Shown here one piece after another: positions 35,112 to 46,500 of a stretch of 64,000 nt of DNA. The position numbers and the translations under genes were made by a program. A model generated the notes under the pieces. It was not told the DNA's origin and made no database searches. It was given only the letters and a program-made list of their open reading frames with translations. Within the stretch, counting starts at the first letter, position 1. Every line of letters starts with the position of its first letter. Origin of the DNA: Scleromitrula shiraiana (lineage: Eukaryota; Ascomycota; Leotiomycetes; Helotiales; Sclerotiniaceae); the NCBI GenBank assembly GCA_028455995.1, contig JABELC010000016.1, positions 62,001-126,000 of the forward strand, in the 5' to 3' direction.

Positions 35112-36245
35112 ATGCGTTTACCCTGGGCTCCCATACTTCATGCCATTAGTGCTTTTTATCTCGTTACTGCAGTTCCACCAAGAACGAGCTTTCAAACCAA
35201 TAAGGATATTTCAAGCAATGTTCTGAGAGCTGCAATTGAACCTATCTTTTCGGGCAAGAAGCCGGGACCAGTGATAGATCCTAATCCAAGCGAGAATAGA
35301 CTTTCGCCAGGGCATAACTGTCGAAGATTTTTATTGTGGTCTCGTGCTTGCTCCCCACCCGTGAACCCCGATCCAGCTCCTCTCACTGATCCCGGTAAAG
35401 CTCCTCCTGCCGATCCCAATAAAGCTCCTCCATCTTCTCCACCTCCTCCCAAAAGCCCCGATGTTTCAAAAGAACAAGCCAAAGCAGACAGATTAGCACA
35501 AGTGTACAGGGTGCCTGGAGTTTATGGAAGTTTTGGAGCCGCAAGAATACATTGACAGAGGCAATCAAATTCTCAAGAATCTTGATACTGAGGTCAGTAA
35601 ATCTAACAGAACAGATAAATCATACGACGACCAAAGCATTCGCTATAGAAGGGAAGTAGAAGATGACACACTTGACAACTACGCACAAAACAACGGGTTC
35701 GTCGATATGTTTGCTGATCCGGACTTAAAGCTTGATGCAGTCAAGCCCTGGGATTATCATGAATATTACTCCCAGGGTGCTGCGAACAAAAACGACATCA
35801 AATCTACAGTCTCGATCATGTAAATTGACAAGGACCAACTCACTGTGTATTGATTGTAACAGACCCCAATTCCAAGGCAGATGTAGATATCCCAGGGATG
35901 AAACCTCAGCCAGCAAACCTTCCGAACAGCGAACTCATGTTCCAGTCCTGGAGGGATGCCAATCAAAACAACGCCGAAATAATTAACAATCTGAGCTTTA
36001 TAGTTAAGGCCCCTGTGGCAAACAAGGGTACCCTATTGACGATCACTGATGCTTTCGCCGCAAAGGGCATTAAGGCGACTGATGCGAATCAATATACGAA
36101 GGTCACATTTACCGGGTCAGACAAAAACTTCGAGGCGTTGTTAGGTGATGCCTGGTCCGGATTGGTGGGTACGGTCAATGGAAGACCGGCAGCTTTTATG
36201 GCAATTGATCATGCGGCGTCGTTGGATGGGCTGCGCCTCGCCTGA
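35112..36245 (+). CDS. Predicted secreted proline-rich hypothetical protein
   Basis: A model with exons 35112-35501, 35578-35776 and 35863-36245 gives 323 residues without frame breaks. It starts with a likely signal peptide (MRLPWAPILHAISAFYLVTA), then a linker rich in Asp-Pro and Pro (DPGKAPPADPNKAPPSSPPP), then a mixed domain (NAEIINNLSFIVKAPVANKG, VTFTGSDKNFEALLGD, VNGRPAAFMAIDH). The introns use weaker donors (GTGTAC, GTGCTG), so the splice points are uncertain. Beyond the stop at 36243-36245, another frame stays open with coding-like text (INAWAKMPGSKSFGTLVFEM) up to a TAG near 36319, which suggests either a fourth exon or a one-base shift. I do not recognise the family. No catalytic motif is clear. 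Confidence 0.55.
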
Positions 36246-39200
36246 CTAAGATTAATGCTTGGGCTAAGATGCCTGGTAGTAAATCATTTGGCACGTTGGT
36301 CTTTGAGATGGGGAGATAGAGTGTAGTGGAGATGGGTGGAGCTATTTGAGGAGATATAGACTAGGTGGATTGGAAAGGGAGATCTGGTTCACTTCTTACT
36401 CTTGCGTTATCCTTCTTCTATTTCTTCCATTTGCTTGCTTCTCTTTGAGTTATCATTTTTTATTGAATTGTCTGTGGTGGACTCATGATGTAGAATTTAT
36501 ATGTTTGATGATAAGATTTCAGTGTGCTATATTTGGGAATTGCGTGTTTGTTTTCACTTGGATATCTTCTTTTACTTTTTCTTTTCTGCAATGATTGTGG
36601 ATTTGATGTACTGTATTCTTTACTTGTTTGACTTGAAACTTGTATATTTTGATAGCAAATTATCTGATTGTTTTCTTTACGCTGAATGTTTGAAGGTGTT
36701 TGCTCTGCTTCACGCGAATCCTTAAATAGGGGGGTTTCAAAAATTTATCCAGACCAATTATCTTGTCTTGTGATGCATGACAGAAACGTTTATGAACATT
36801 ATGTAATAGCCTGCACATTTGTTAATTTACATAACTATTCTCATCACTCTTCCTATTGTAGTTGAGTTTTTGTCGATCTATCGGTCTGTGTATCATATTG
36901 ATGTTGATGTACGTGATGGCAGAATGAGTGGAAGAAGAGTGTTGTACCTGATGAACGTAGAGGTCGTGCTTAGTCATCTTTTTTGAGCTCATCCACCAAA
37001 TTGACAGTTGAAATTCTGAATATCTGTTCATTTAATGAATAAATAATTTATTTTTCTCTTTATGTTGATTTCAATTTTTATAATTCAAATGAATGTTCAA
37101 AAGCATTGTATATCCATATAACACACTAAGATCTAAAATAAATATCTTCAAAATACACTAAAATATTTACATTATAAACAAACATTCAAGTTCAAAAACA
37201 GGTTAGATTATATATCATAAACAGATATCAACGTAGACGACGAACTCTGATTGCATGAATTTCAGAAAGGAGAACTGCATTATCTAGCGTTATTCAAACG
37301 TTAAAAGCTCTCAAGATACGAAATTGAAAGTATGGAATTCAAATAGATGATGTGAGAATCAGTGAAAGTACATTTAAAATCAGAGCTGGTCGTCAAGGAG
37401 GGTTCCAGAGAGCTAATTCGTTTTGCATGAACCTGAAATATCACTGATAACAAGGACTGTATTTACAGGTTTCAACATTGTCATAAAAGAATAAGATCAG
37501 ATAATCAAATAATCATATAGTCACTCTTAAATGATTCAATTAAATATGATTAAAAGTGCTTCGCACTCTTTAGCATCATGTCATAATATATGTAAAGAGA
37601 GCTTCGCTCTCCTTTTACATAGATCAATCATCAAGCTCTTGATTATGCTCCTTTTTGTGTGACAAACATCCTAAGAAGTGATTAACTCCCCAGTAAACGA
37701 CAATAACATCCATTTTAAAGTCCAGAATAGCTGAATACTGACAGTAAATGCTTCTATCCAACATAAAATCAGTATCACACCGTCAATCCCTTCCACTTTC
37801 CATTCCTCATGACACCACTATCAATAATGCAATCCAACCGTATCGCTGTCAAATTCCGCCAAACGAAATCTATCAAATACCTCACCCCCATCAAACAACC
37901 CAACAACTAAATAACCTCAACTCCAAGTCTCGTACTTGCAAGTTTCCCACACCAGTCACAACCCTCCGTTTGATTTCCGCCAGTTAGTATATGGAGTTGA
38001 TGAATCCCCTCTATCCATTCAATTCTTAGATAACCAATCACATTCCCAATCGCCAAGCACCTCCCAGAGACTCCTCCACATTTCTCGCCTAAAAACACAT
38101 AACTATATATCTAAAAGCCAGTGAATGAAACAAGCCAACCACATCTCCCAATCTCTAACACTTCTTCCCATTAACCCCCGTTTCAATCCTGCAAGATTAA
38201 TAATCCAAAATCCACCATCAACTATCCACCTCGCCCTCTAATATCCCAACTTGAAATCACATCTCCACTATAAATCCCACAGAAACCAGTCCACGACCAA
38301 AGGAAAAGTTGAAGTTATTCTACCACTTAGATGAAACCTCGATAAGCGATGCATCGATCGATTTATATTCATAGTCTAATGTGTCATGTATAGAATAGGA
38401 GAATGTTCACGAGGTCAATCAAACAACACAGGATAAACAAGAAAGATGGTCATTAAGATAGACAGTAAAACAATCTCGTATCAGTGTTATCAATAATCTA
38501 GAGATATATCTCGATTGAATACCAACGACTCAAATACCCAGATAAACCCATTCCATCATCAACAACAACCAAAATCCCAACCATGAATCCCTCCGCCCAC
38601 CCCTCCACCAAAGCTCACAACCCCATAAACCCCAAAACCCCACTACTTCCCCATAAGAAGCCAAACTTTCAATCTCCTTGAGCATACCAAAAAAAACAAA
38701 ACAAAAAACAAACCCCCATTCAGGTTTCACTCTCCTTTTATATACTTGCAACCTCTACTTCAGACCCTCAGTAACTTACTATTCCATTTCCCCACCACTA
38801 CTCCATTTATAATTCAACGAGGAATTGGATAATCAGTTGCTAAAGGCATCACTTCTTAACATACTTACCTTGATCTTCCAATTAAATATTCATTAAATTA
38901 CTCACATTCTATCTCTCATAAAGAGAATCGTTAATAATACATCCAAGAGTGACGGCTTGCTTAGCTCACTTTATCCCACCCTTCCTTAACATTACCCAAC
39001 TCTGCCATCAGAAGTCCCACCCGATGCACTAGAAGAACAGTACCATGGCCATCTAAGAAGTAAATATTCTCATTTTCATTTTTACTGCAATTAATATCAT
39101 ACAAGAGCTATTAAAAACTAATTAACCATTTTGTTTCGTATCATCTCATTCCCTCCTCCTTCATCATCCACAACCCATTCATCGAAGACACATCATACCA

Positions 39201-39816
39201 CCAAACAAATCAATACTATCGCAGAGACAGCAACCAATTAATTTCATCTTAAGAAACAAAAACATCAAAAGGGAAGCAATGATAACAGATCTCAGCTAGC
39301 TCCCACACCCACCGACAACTCAATCAAGATGCCTTTCACCCATCATAAGATGATTAGATAGTAAGTTGTACCATCCTAACCACCATATCATATCATCTCA
39401 TTCATAATACTTGGATCAATCCATACTTCGTAAGATATCTTCTTAATCAAGCAAGCAAAAAAAGCACTAGCAAAGTAATCGAAGTAGCTCAGTGCCCAAA
39501 TAATCGTACAAAAAGAAATGAATGAAAAGTGTCGAGGCAAAACAACCAAAAGCAAAAGCAATAATGTGAATGGGGTACCAAAATTCCTATGATATGATAA
39601 GCCATTGCCAGCATGAGTGGAATGCAAATCCTCAAACACGAGTCCAGCTATTTCAATATCAAATTCGAATGTTCCATCAATACAAAAGAATTAATTGCAC
39701 GATACAAATCTGTTACCAGTATCTGGCTATGAAATGTATGACGCACTACTCAAATGGATGTAGAAATTATGTTGACAGTAACAAAAAAATAGAAGAGCAT
39801 CAAAAAGTAGTACTAA
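36246..39816. other. Gene-poor region, AT-rich then C-rich
   Basis: About 3.6 kb without a convincing gene. 36330-37740 is AT-rich and holds two hairpins listed below. From about 37740 to 39400 the plus strand is rich in C and A (likely transcribed or untranslated on the minus strand, though this is a guess). Open frames (37748-37987, 38530-38751, 39388-39639, 39570-39830) have biased composition and no family signal. Confidence 0.5.
37551..37622. other. Two TTC-loop hairpins, possible mitochondrial DNA insertion
   Basis: Hairpin 1 is AGTGC-TTC-GCACT at 37555-37567. Hairpin 2 has the stem GAGAGC-TTC-GCTCTC at 37597-37611, extended by ATGTAAA pairing with TTTTACAT on its outside (37590-37620). 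Small GC stems closed by a TTC/GAA loop inside AT-rich DNA are common in fungal mitochondrial genomes and rare in nuclear DNA. The surrounding 37030-37700 is AT-rich without coding signal, so a NUMT is a reasonable guess. Confidence 0.4.
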
Positions 39817-42800
39817 TCACTGCCTCTTGATATATGCCGAATCACGGCCTTTGAGATATTTTGCATAATCCTCTGCGGCAAGAGATTCGGGAGAACGATG
39901 TAATTCTGGGTCAAACTTCGTACGGGAACGATTTTCAGGCGTGACTGGGTAATCAAAAGTACGAGGTGAGGTAATTCTTGATGATCCCGAGTCTCGGGGG
40001 ATGTTAGTCGAAACATTGATCATAGCGGGAGCAAGAGAAGCTGCGGCTGAGCCACGATTCTGGAGTGGTAAAATGCCTTGAGCACTAGTGGCTGAGACGT
40101 GGGCAGGTGCGGCGACAGATGCATGATTTGCAACATGAAGTTTCAGCATAGTCTGCAAGAGTTGACTTTTTTGTTCCCCAGTACTAAACGCCGTCAATAC
40201 ATCAGCACTATTTATTGGAAAGAAAAGTCTTACCTGCTGCAACTTGCCACACGGCTAGCAAAACTGGTTTTGCTGTGTGGTGAACCATTTTGTGTTGCGG
40301 GAGTAAGAATTGAAAGTCTTTTGAGGTCGGAACTGTTGTTGATGGATCCACCTTTCTCACAATCTGGTTCTTGAGAAGCAATTTTCCATGAATCATCACA
40401 CTTCAATTCATCGATTTCGGTAACGCTTATCAGACTGTTTGGTTCTTTCTGGTGCTCAGGTGTAGTGACTTGTCTTTCTGCGATGATCTTTTGTAATGCA
40501 CGAACAGGCGTCGAAGGGCCATAAACCGCTTGTGGACAACCTGGTTCTGTAAAAACGTTTTCGAAGAAATCTTGAAGTTTTTCTGAACATTGCTCAGCAG
40601 GTTTTTCTTTTTCGAGCTCAGGATTTCCCCAGGCAGGGTCTGTGAAAACTGTTGAGAAATCCGGTCCTGGGATGTTTACATGCTGAGCTTTTTCAATGTG
40701 ATCACTTCCTATGAATTCATCAGCATTGTTTGAAGATGGATCCGTAACTTTCTTCTCATTTCCCCAATTAGGATCTGTGAAAAGAGTTGAAAAATTTGGC
40801 TCCGCAACCTCTTGACGCACTCCACCATTTTCAAGCTGCAATTCGTGGATACTATTCAATGATAAAGTTTCCACTGATACTTCCTTTCCCCAATTGGGAT
40901 CTGTGAAAACTGTTGCAAAATTTGGCTCTTGGGATTTCGCGCGTTGACCCAATTCACTAGCATTGTCACGCCTGAACTCCTTCGATGGCAAGTCAACAAT
41001 TTGCTCATTAACCTGATTGTAGGCTGTAGTAATGTGATCAGATTTTCCATATTTTGATGGAGTAGGCGGCTCACATTTTGACTGTGTTGCGCTAGACTCA
41101 TTGAAAAGGTTGGCAAGGAATGAAGGATCTAAACCAGGAAGCGGCTCCGAAGTACGTCGACGTGATTGATCATTATTTGAAGTAAAACCGATTGGTCCAC
41201 CATTGACGACAACGGGAGAACGAACAGGGGAACTAGCTCGAGTTTGACCAAAAATACCTTTGAAATACTCGCTAACTGTTTCAGGAATCGGAGCATGAGT
41301 AGAAGCAGTGATGTTACCACGAATAGGAGAGGCAGGATAAAAGTTTTGCCCATCAAAGCGAGGTAGATTGCGAGTTGAATGATCGCGAGGATAATTACCC
41401 CAGTAAATGGCACGAGCAATATTCTCGGCTTCTGTAAGTGGTCTAGAGTATTCAAAAACAGTAGGTTTCGAGCGATCGACGGGAATATTACTGCTAAGAT
41501 GTCCTCGAAGATAAGGTTCAGAGTTTGCATGAGCAGCATCAGAAACGTTGTGAGCAACATTAGAAACAGAGACCATGGAATTGAGCTTGGCAGAAGAGCT
41601 AGGATACGTCTCGGCTCGTCTAAATGACGCCACAGGCTCGGTGCGAGATGAATACTGCGGAGCATACGCAGTTTGAGCTCTTGGCATGCTAACCAAGCTA
41701 GAACCAACAGCAGATTCCTCCCACTTGGTTTCCGCGCGACTTAGAAGTCGTTTTTGTCTATCAAGCTGAGATTCCGGCGTCGAAGGTGGCGAATTTCTGC
41801 CGGGACTCATCAATGCAAATTGTTCCATCTGAGTAGCGGTCAAAGGAGCGTAGCTACGTGGCTGAAATGGTGGTGCCATAGCTGCGGTAGCAGGTAGACG
41901 AGAGCCGACGACTGGTGTTGTGGTAGATTGACGAACAACGGGAGAATTCATGCTACGTGTGGTTTTTTCTGAGATGCCATAAGCAGATGGATTTTGACTG
42001 TTTATGTTTGTGCTTGATTCGGAACTTCCACTGAGAACATCAGTTGATAATGGACTTTGATTATCATCATCGACTTGTGATATCTGAGGATCTTCAGTGT
42101 ATGGCACATGCTGAGGTTTCGAAGCTTGAAGTAATGCTGTCAATCTTGTGATTTCACCAATCAAAGCTTGACGCTGATTCGACGTGTGTGGCTCATCCTG
42201 TAATGATTGACGGGCAATGTGATCATCTAGAGCCGCGAGATGATTTTGCAACTGCTGCAAGTGATGTTCAATATGCGCAGGCGGCAAGGGTAGCATTCCG
42301 TTGAATTGACCAGGATGAGGAGGAACGTGTGCCATCATTGGCAGGGGTTGTCCATTTGCATGTGGCATCAAAGGGGGTGGGAAACCAGCCACAGAGATAG
42401 GCATTGGCATAGGCATAGGCATTGACATAGATGGGTGCATTGCAGGAGTCATAAAGTGACCTGGAGGGCCACCTAGCATAGGGGGAGCAAAGCGTTGATT
42501 GCCAAGAACATGCGGATGAGTAGTGAAACCATTTGGTGGTGGCGGCGGTGGATGAACTCCTCCGGGAGCAGGGATGAAGACTTGGTTGTTGTAAACTAGG
42601 TATGGTCTCGACTGATCAAACTGACCGGGTGGTGATATTCGAACTGGTTGTACGCCATTGCCATTAAGAGTTGGACTCGGTTGAGGAGCAAATTGGGCAT
42701 GAGCTGGATGGGCCATTGTAGCAAAGCTAAGAGAGTTTCCCTGCGGAAGGTAGTTATAGGCTGGTAAGAAAGGGGCTTGAAACATTGGAGGAAACCCAGC

Positions 42801-43532
42801 TTGTACGGTTGCGCGTTCAGCAAGCCCAGAGCCTTGTAAACTACCCTCTTCCATGGACGCGTGATCGTTAGTTTGCTCTTGACAGCTTATTTGTTTAGAA
42901 ACACCTGAAGATTGTTTGTCAGACATCGGATCAAATGTTGGTGGTGCTGTTGCTCGAGTGTTGGGGACAATTCGACCACCAGCGGTAACTCTAACATGAG
43001 TTGGTGATACGACGGCTCTATAAAATCTCCGGAAGTTCTCAGCTTGCTGAGAGGCTAAATTCGTTGGCGCAGAGTGTGGTTGAACTTGATTATCAACAAA
43101 AGGACGACGATTATCAAAGCTAGGACGAGGTCGAAGGTGCCAGCTCACTTGATCCCGACTAGATCGCACAGAGGATTTCGATTGTGATTGACGATCACTT
43201 TCCTCGGATGATTCAATAGAACGCCTTTCAGTTGAGAATTGCTTTGGATGTTTCAATTTCGCGAGGGATGTGGTCAAACAGGAGTAGTTCCGTGGATTTC
43301 TGAATGCTTGTTCTGGAAGCTTAAAGATAGAAGCTGCAGTAATTTACATTAGTTGGTGATTTATAGTGAATTGAAAGAAGAATTGAATTCCGGAAAATGA
43401 CTAACCAATATCAGGATGTTTGTTGATGTTCTCAACAACACAGTTGATTATCAAAAGTGAAGTTCGCATTCCTATCAATTGTTCGATAGAATAACGATGA
43501 GCGATTGAATTTTTCTCATCGAGAGATGCCAT
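39817..43532 (-). CDS. Large disordered protein with putative eIF4E-binding motif
   Basis: Exons 43532-43406, 43333-40234 and 40183-39817 give 1197 residues; the frame is continuous across both introns. Residues 13-24 read RYSIEQLIGMRT, matching the canonical YxxxxL-hydrophobic motif (Y14..L19,I20) of 4E-BPs, eIF4G and 4E-T. The remainder is mostly disordered: Pro/His/Met-rich middle (MSMPMPMPMPISV, PPPPPPNGF), Ser-rich segments with many potential phosphosites, and a short helical segment (HLQQLQNHLAALDDHIARQS). Near residues 844-965 there are four copies of a short motif of the form NF[AS]T[VL]FTDPxWG, the fourth degenerate (FENVFTEPGCP). The C-terminal exon ends KYLKGRDSAYIKRQ. I infer a translation or mRNA-decay regulator similar in logic to 4E-T/EAP1; this rests on one short motif and needs support. 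No globular enzyme domain is seen. Confidence 0.85.
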
Positions 43533-46500
43533 GGCTAGTGATAACTGCGCCAGTTACCCGCCACTTTTAGTTCTTGTATTTCTATGCTCAGAGTGATTTT
43601 GTTGGTAGACAAGAGTCCCTAGAAGCAGTATGGGCACAAAAATCGAGAGATAAGTGATTTAGTGTATATGCTCCAAAGTCAAACTGTGAAGTTGATTTCT
43701 AGGAGTTTTGCGAAAGGAACGAGCCGACGATTGTAGTTGATTGTATTATATCGAAATCTCAAGTAATTCTTTTGTTGGACTTTTGAAGGGTTGAATTCGG
43801 ATAGCTATTCAAATTTTCTTTCTTTTCAAGATACGTAACTATATAATGAATAACAAGTGGTCAGTGAATATATTTGTGAGAAGCTAAAGTTTTCGAATAA
43901 TAAAACCGGTTTAATGATTGAATTTGCCTTCAATTAAGATGATATAACCAGGGATAATGAGATGATGAACACAGAGTAAGATGAATGATTGATGTGCTAC
44001 TTCTTGATAATTCGGGAATAGAAACAAAGAATCTGATCTTCTGAGGGATAAATCTAGATATAGTAGAGATAGCTTACCTGTATCCTATATAGAATACAAC
44101 TTGAAATCTGGCAATGAAGGCGTAGTTTTAGAGATTGAGAATTGAGAATTGAGGATTGATGATTGATGAGTTCTTTTGCAATTGAACTGAAAAGACTTTG
44201 ACAAGGTAGTTGAAAGAAAGCAGACGAACTTGTACAAGAGAAGAGAAAAGAAAAGAAGAGAAGAGAAGAGATATAAGCAAGACGCGGAAAGCGACGCTTT
44301 TGAATGAGTGTTTTATCCTACAAAGAATGAGAATGGGAATGAGAATTAGAACTAGAATTAGAATGAGTGTTGCTGGCAATCAGCTCGTGGAAAGAGGAGT
44401 TGTGGTGATGTTGAAAAAATTGTGAGTGTGTTGTGTGTTGTTGATGAAAAAATAAAAAATCTAAGAACGACGCGACAACAGACGATAGTGAAATGAACTC
44501 AAATTGGAATTTCATTTTTCCTTCCCATACCATACCATCCTATCCCACCCCATACAAAATTTATCCGAGAAATTACGACTGGTAATTAGCACCTACCTTC
44601 CAATTTTGATTCAATCAACTTTTGTATGGAATATCAGTACAGTACGATTTATAATAAGGAAGTCGCAACGAAAAGGATAACTTCCAAGGTTTTACTTATT
44701 GTTATCTGAAATGAGAAGTGAATCTTTCTGGTGAATTGGCAGTACACTACAACTACATAATATCTACCAGCTGGAATGGATGTAATCTGTGACGGTTATA
44801 TCTGAACAGACCTCGTGTGCCGGTACAATGATCTCAAGATATTACCAGAAGTCATTCAAAAGTCTCATATGTTGAGTACGACATAAATAGCTTCAAGAAG
44901 AAATTCTCAATTGATTGCATTCTTGAGCACCAAGAGAATGACCCATCATGGCAAGTACCATCACCATTCATCCGTCAGTAGTTGGAACGATTGGTAACCA
45001 TCTTACCAGCTTCTCAGGGTTTCTTATACCAAATCAATCAACCTACAGACTTTGTGTGAGTATTATTCTCAACATAAAGACGTCATAACAGCATCTCATA
45101 CTGAATGAGATGAAATATGATCAAGAAGATAGTCCTCATTACCCCGCAATGTCATTCACTCTGCTGTCCAATACTTGCAAGCAAGAACAACTGCAAGCTA
45201 ATGGAAGAAGATTTCTCGGGCGGTGAATGTTTGCTGAACCCAGTGCTTTGCCACTGCTGTAGAAGCTATACATGAGTATACTTGGTCTTTGAATGTTGAA
45301 GGTTGGTGAAGTCGGCGACCTACATGTAAGAGCCAATTAAACCTTATGAGATGCAAGAATTTGTCATTCTATTTATACCTTTGAATGCAAAAAGGGAGCA
45401 TTGTATGAGATAACTAATGGAAAGAAGAAGCTAACGAACAAAACAGCTCCCATGCTCCTATTACTGATGCCCCTTTCTAGATGTGAGAATATCATCCAAT
45501 ATATATATTGGACTACCAGTACATGGCAAACAGAATCCTCCCTCTCATTCATCTCGAGTCAAGGAGAGTTCACTCCCAAGATCTCACATAACTGGATAGA
45601 ATTTTAATACCAAAGAGAATGCGAGCATAAATACTATGCACGTGAAAAATATGAGCAAATGTTCTGGAAAGGCCCAATTCGGAAGTGATGAATGGAAGTG
45701 AAAATAAGGTGAGACAGCCTCTGCTGACTAACATTTTCTCCTCGACTCATTCCATTTACAGACTAGTAAGTTCTCATGTGACTTACCGACGCGACATTAC
45801 ATGAAGCAGTTAGCTTTTCTGGTTTGTGCAATTGCATCTTCATTAATCATCATGTCAACCAATCTCTTCTTTGTTCATGTACTATGTACCTCATCCTGTG
45901 CAACATCAAAATCACATCTGAAGGTACGTCTACTAGATTCTGAATGTACATATACGAAGCCATGGTCAAAAATTATCGTATCTCGAAGTCAAACTACTTC
46001 AAGACAAACCAACCACACACAATGCCAACAATCACATGGAACATAATGCACCCTCAAACGCCATTACTATGACTGCGAGCAATGATTATTTCAATGACAG
46101 ATGCAACAATGTACGGCATGCAAGGCTTCGAAGCTTCACCTGTTTCACGGCATTCATGCGGTTCAAAAAATACTCCTTACACAGAAATACCAGGTCTTTA
46201 TTCAATAGGAACTAATACACACTTTGCTTGTTTTCTGAACCAATAGAAAGGACCATCCGTCAGATTCGTAATTTTCATTATCTCAACATGGAAATCCATC
46301 GCCACCACCTTTCATCACTCCAACGAACCAAAATCTCGACCTCGCAGAATCGTTGCTTTGGCTTGTGGGAAACTGCCATCAAGAACGACTAAACTTCACT
46401 TTTGTAAGGAACCTTCCACAACCTCATATCGTACGAAACACGCCAAGGAAGCACCGCCAATTGGTCGTTATTCGAAGCCACTCAGTCCCACAAAGTATCA

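Noticed and set aside
35502..35577. Frameshift in the secreted-protein gene near 35.5 kb
   Set aside because: A 76-bp intron (GTGTAC donor, CTCAAG acceptor) restores the frame, so a disruption is not needed to explain the change of frame.
41129..41707. 192-codon minus-strand frame inside the large gene
   Set aside because: It is another reading frame within the long exon of the 1197-residue protein; hydrophobic and without any family signature.
45801..46046. 81-codon frame with a signal-peptide-like start (MKQLAFLVCAIASSLIIM) and five Cys
   Set aside because: Single short frame, no homologue recognised, Ser/Thr-rich tail and no promoter or splice evidence; kept only as a remark in the gene-free interval.
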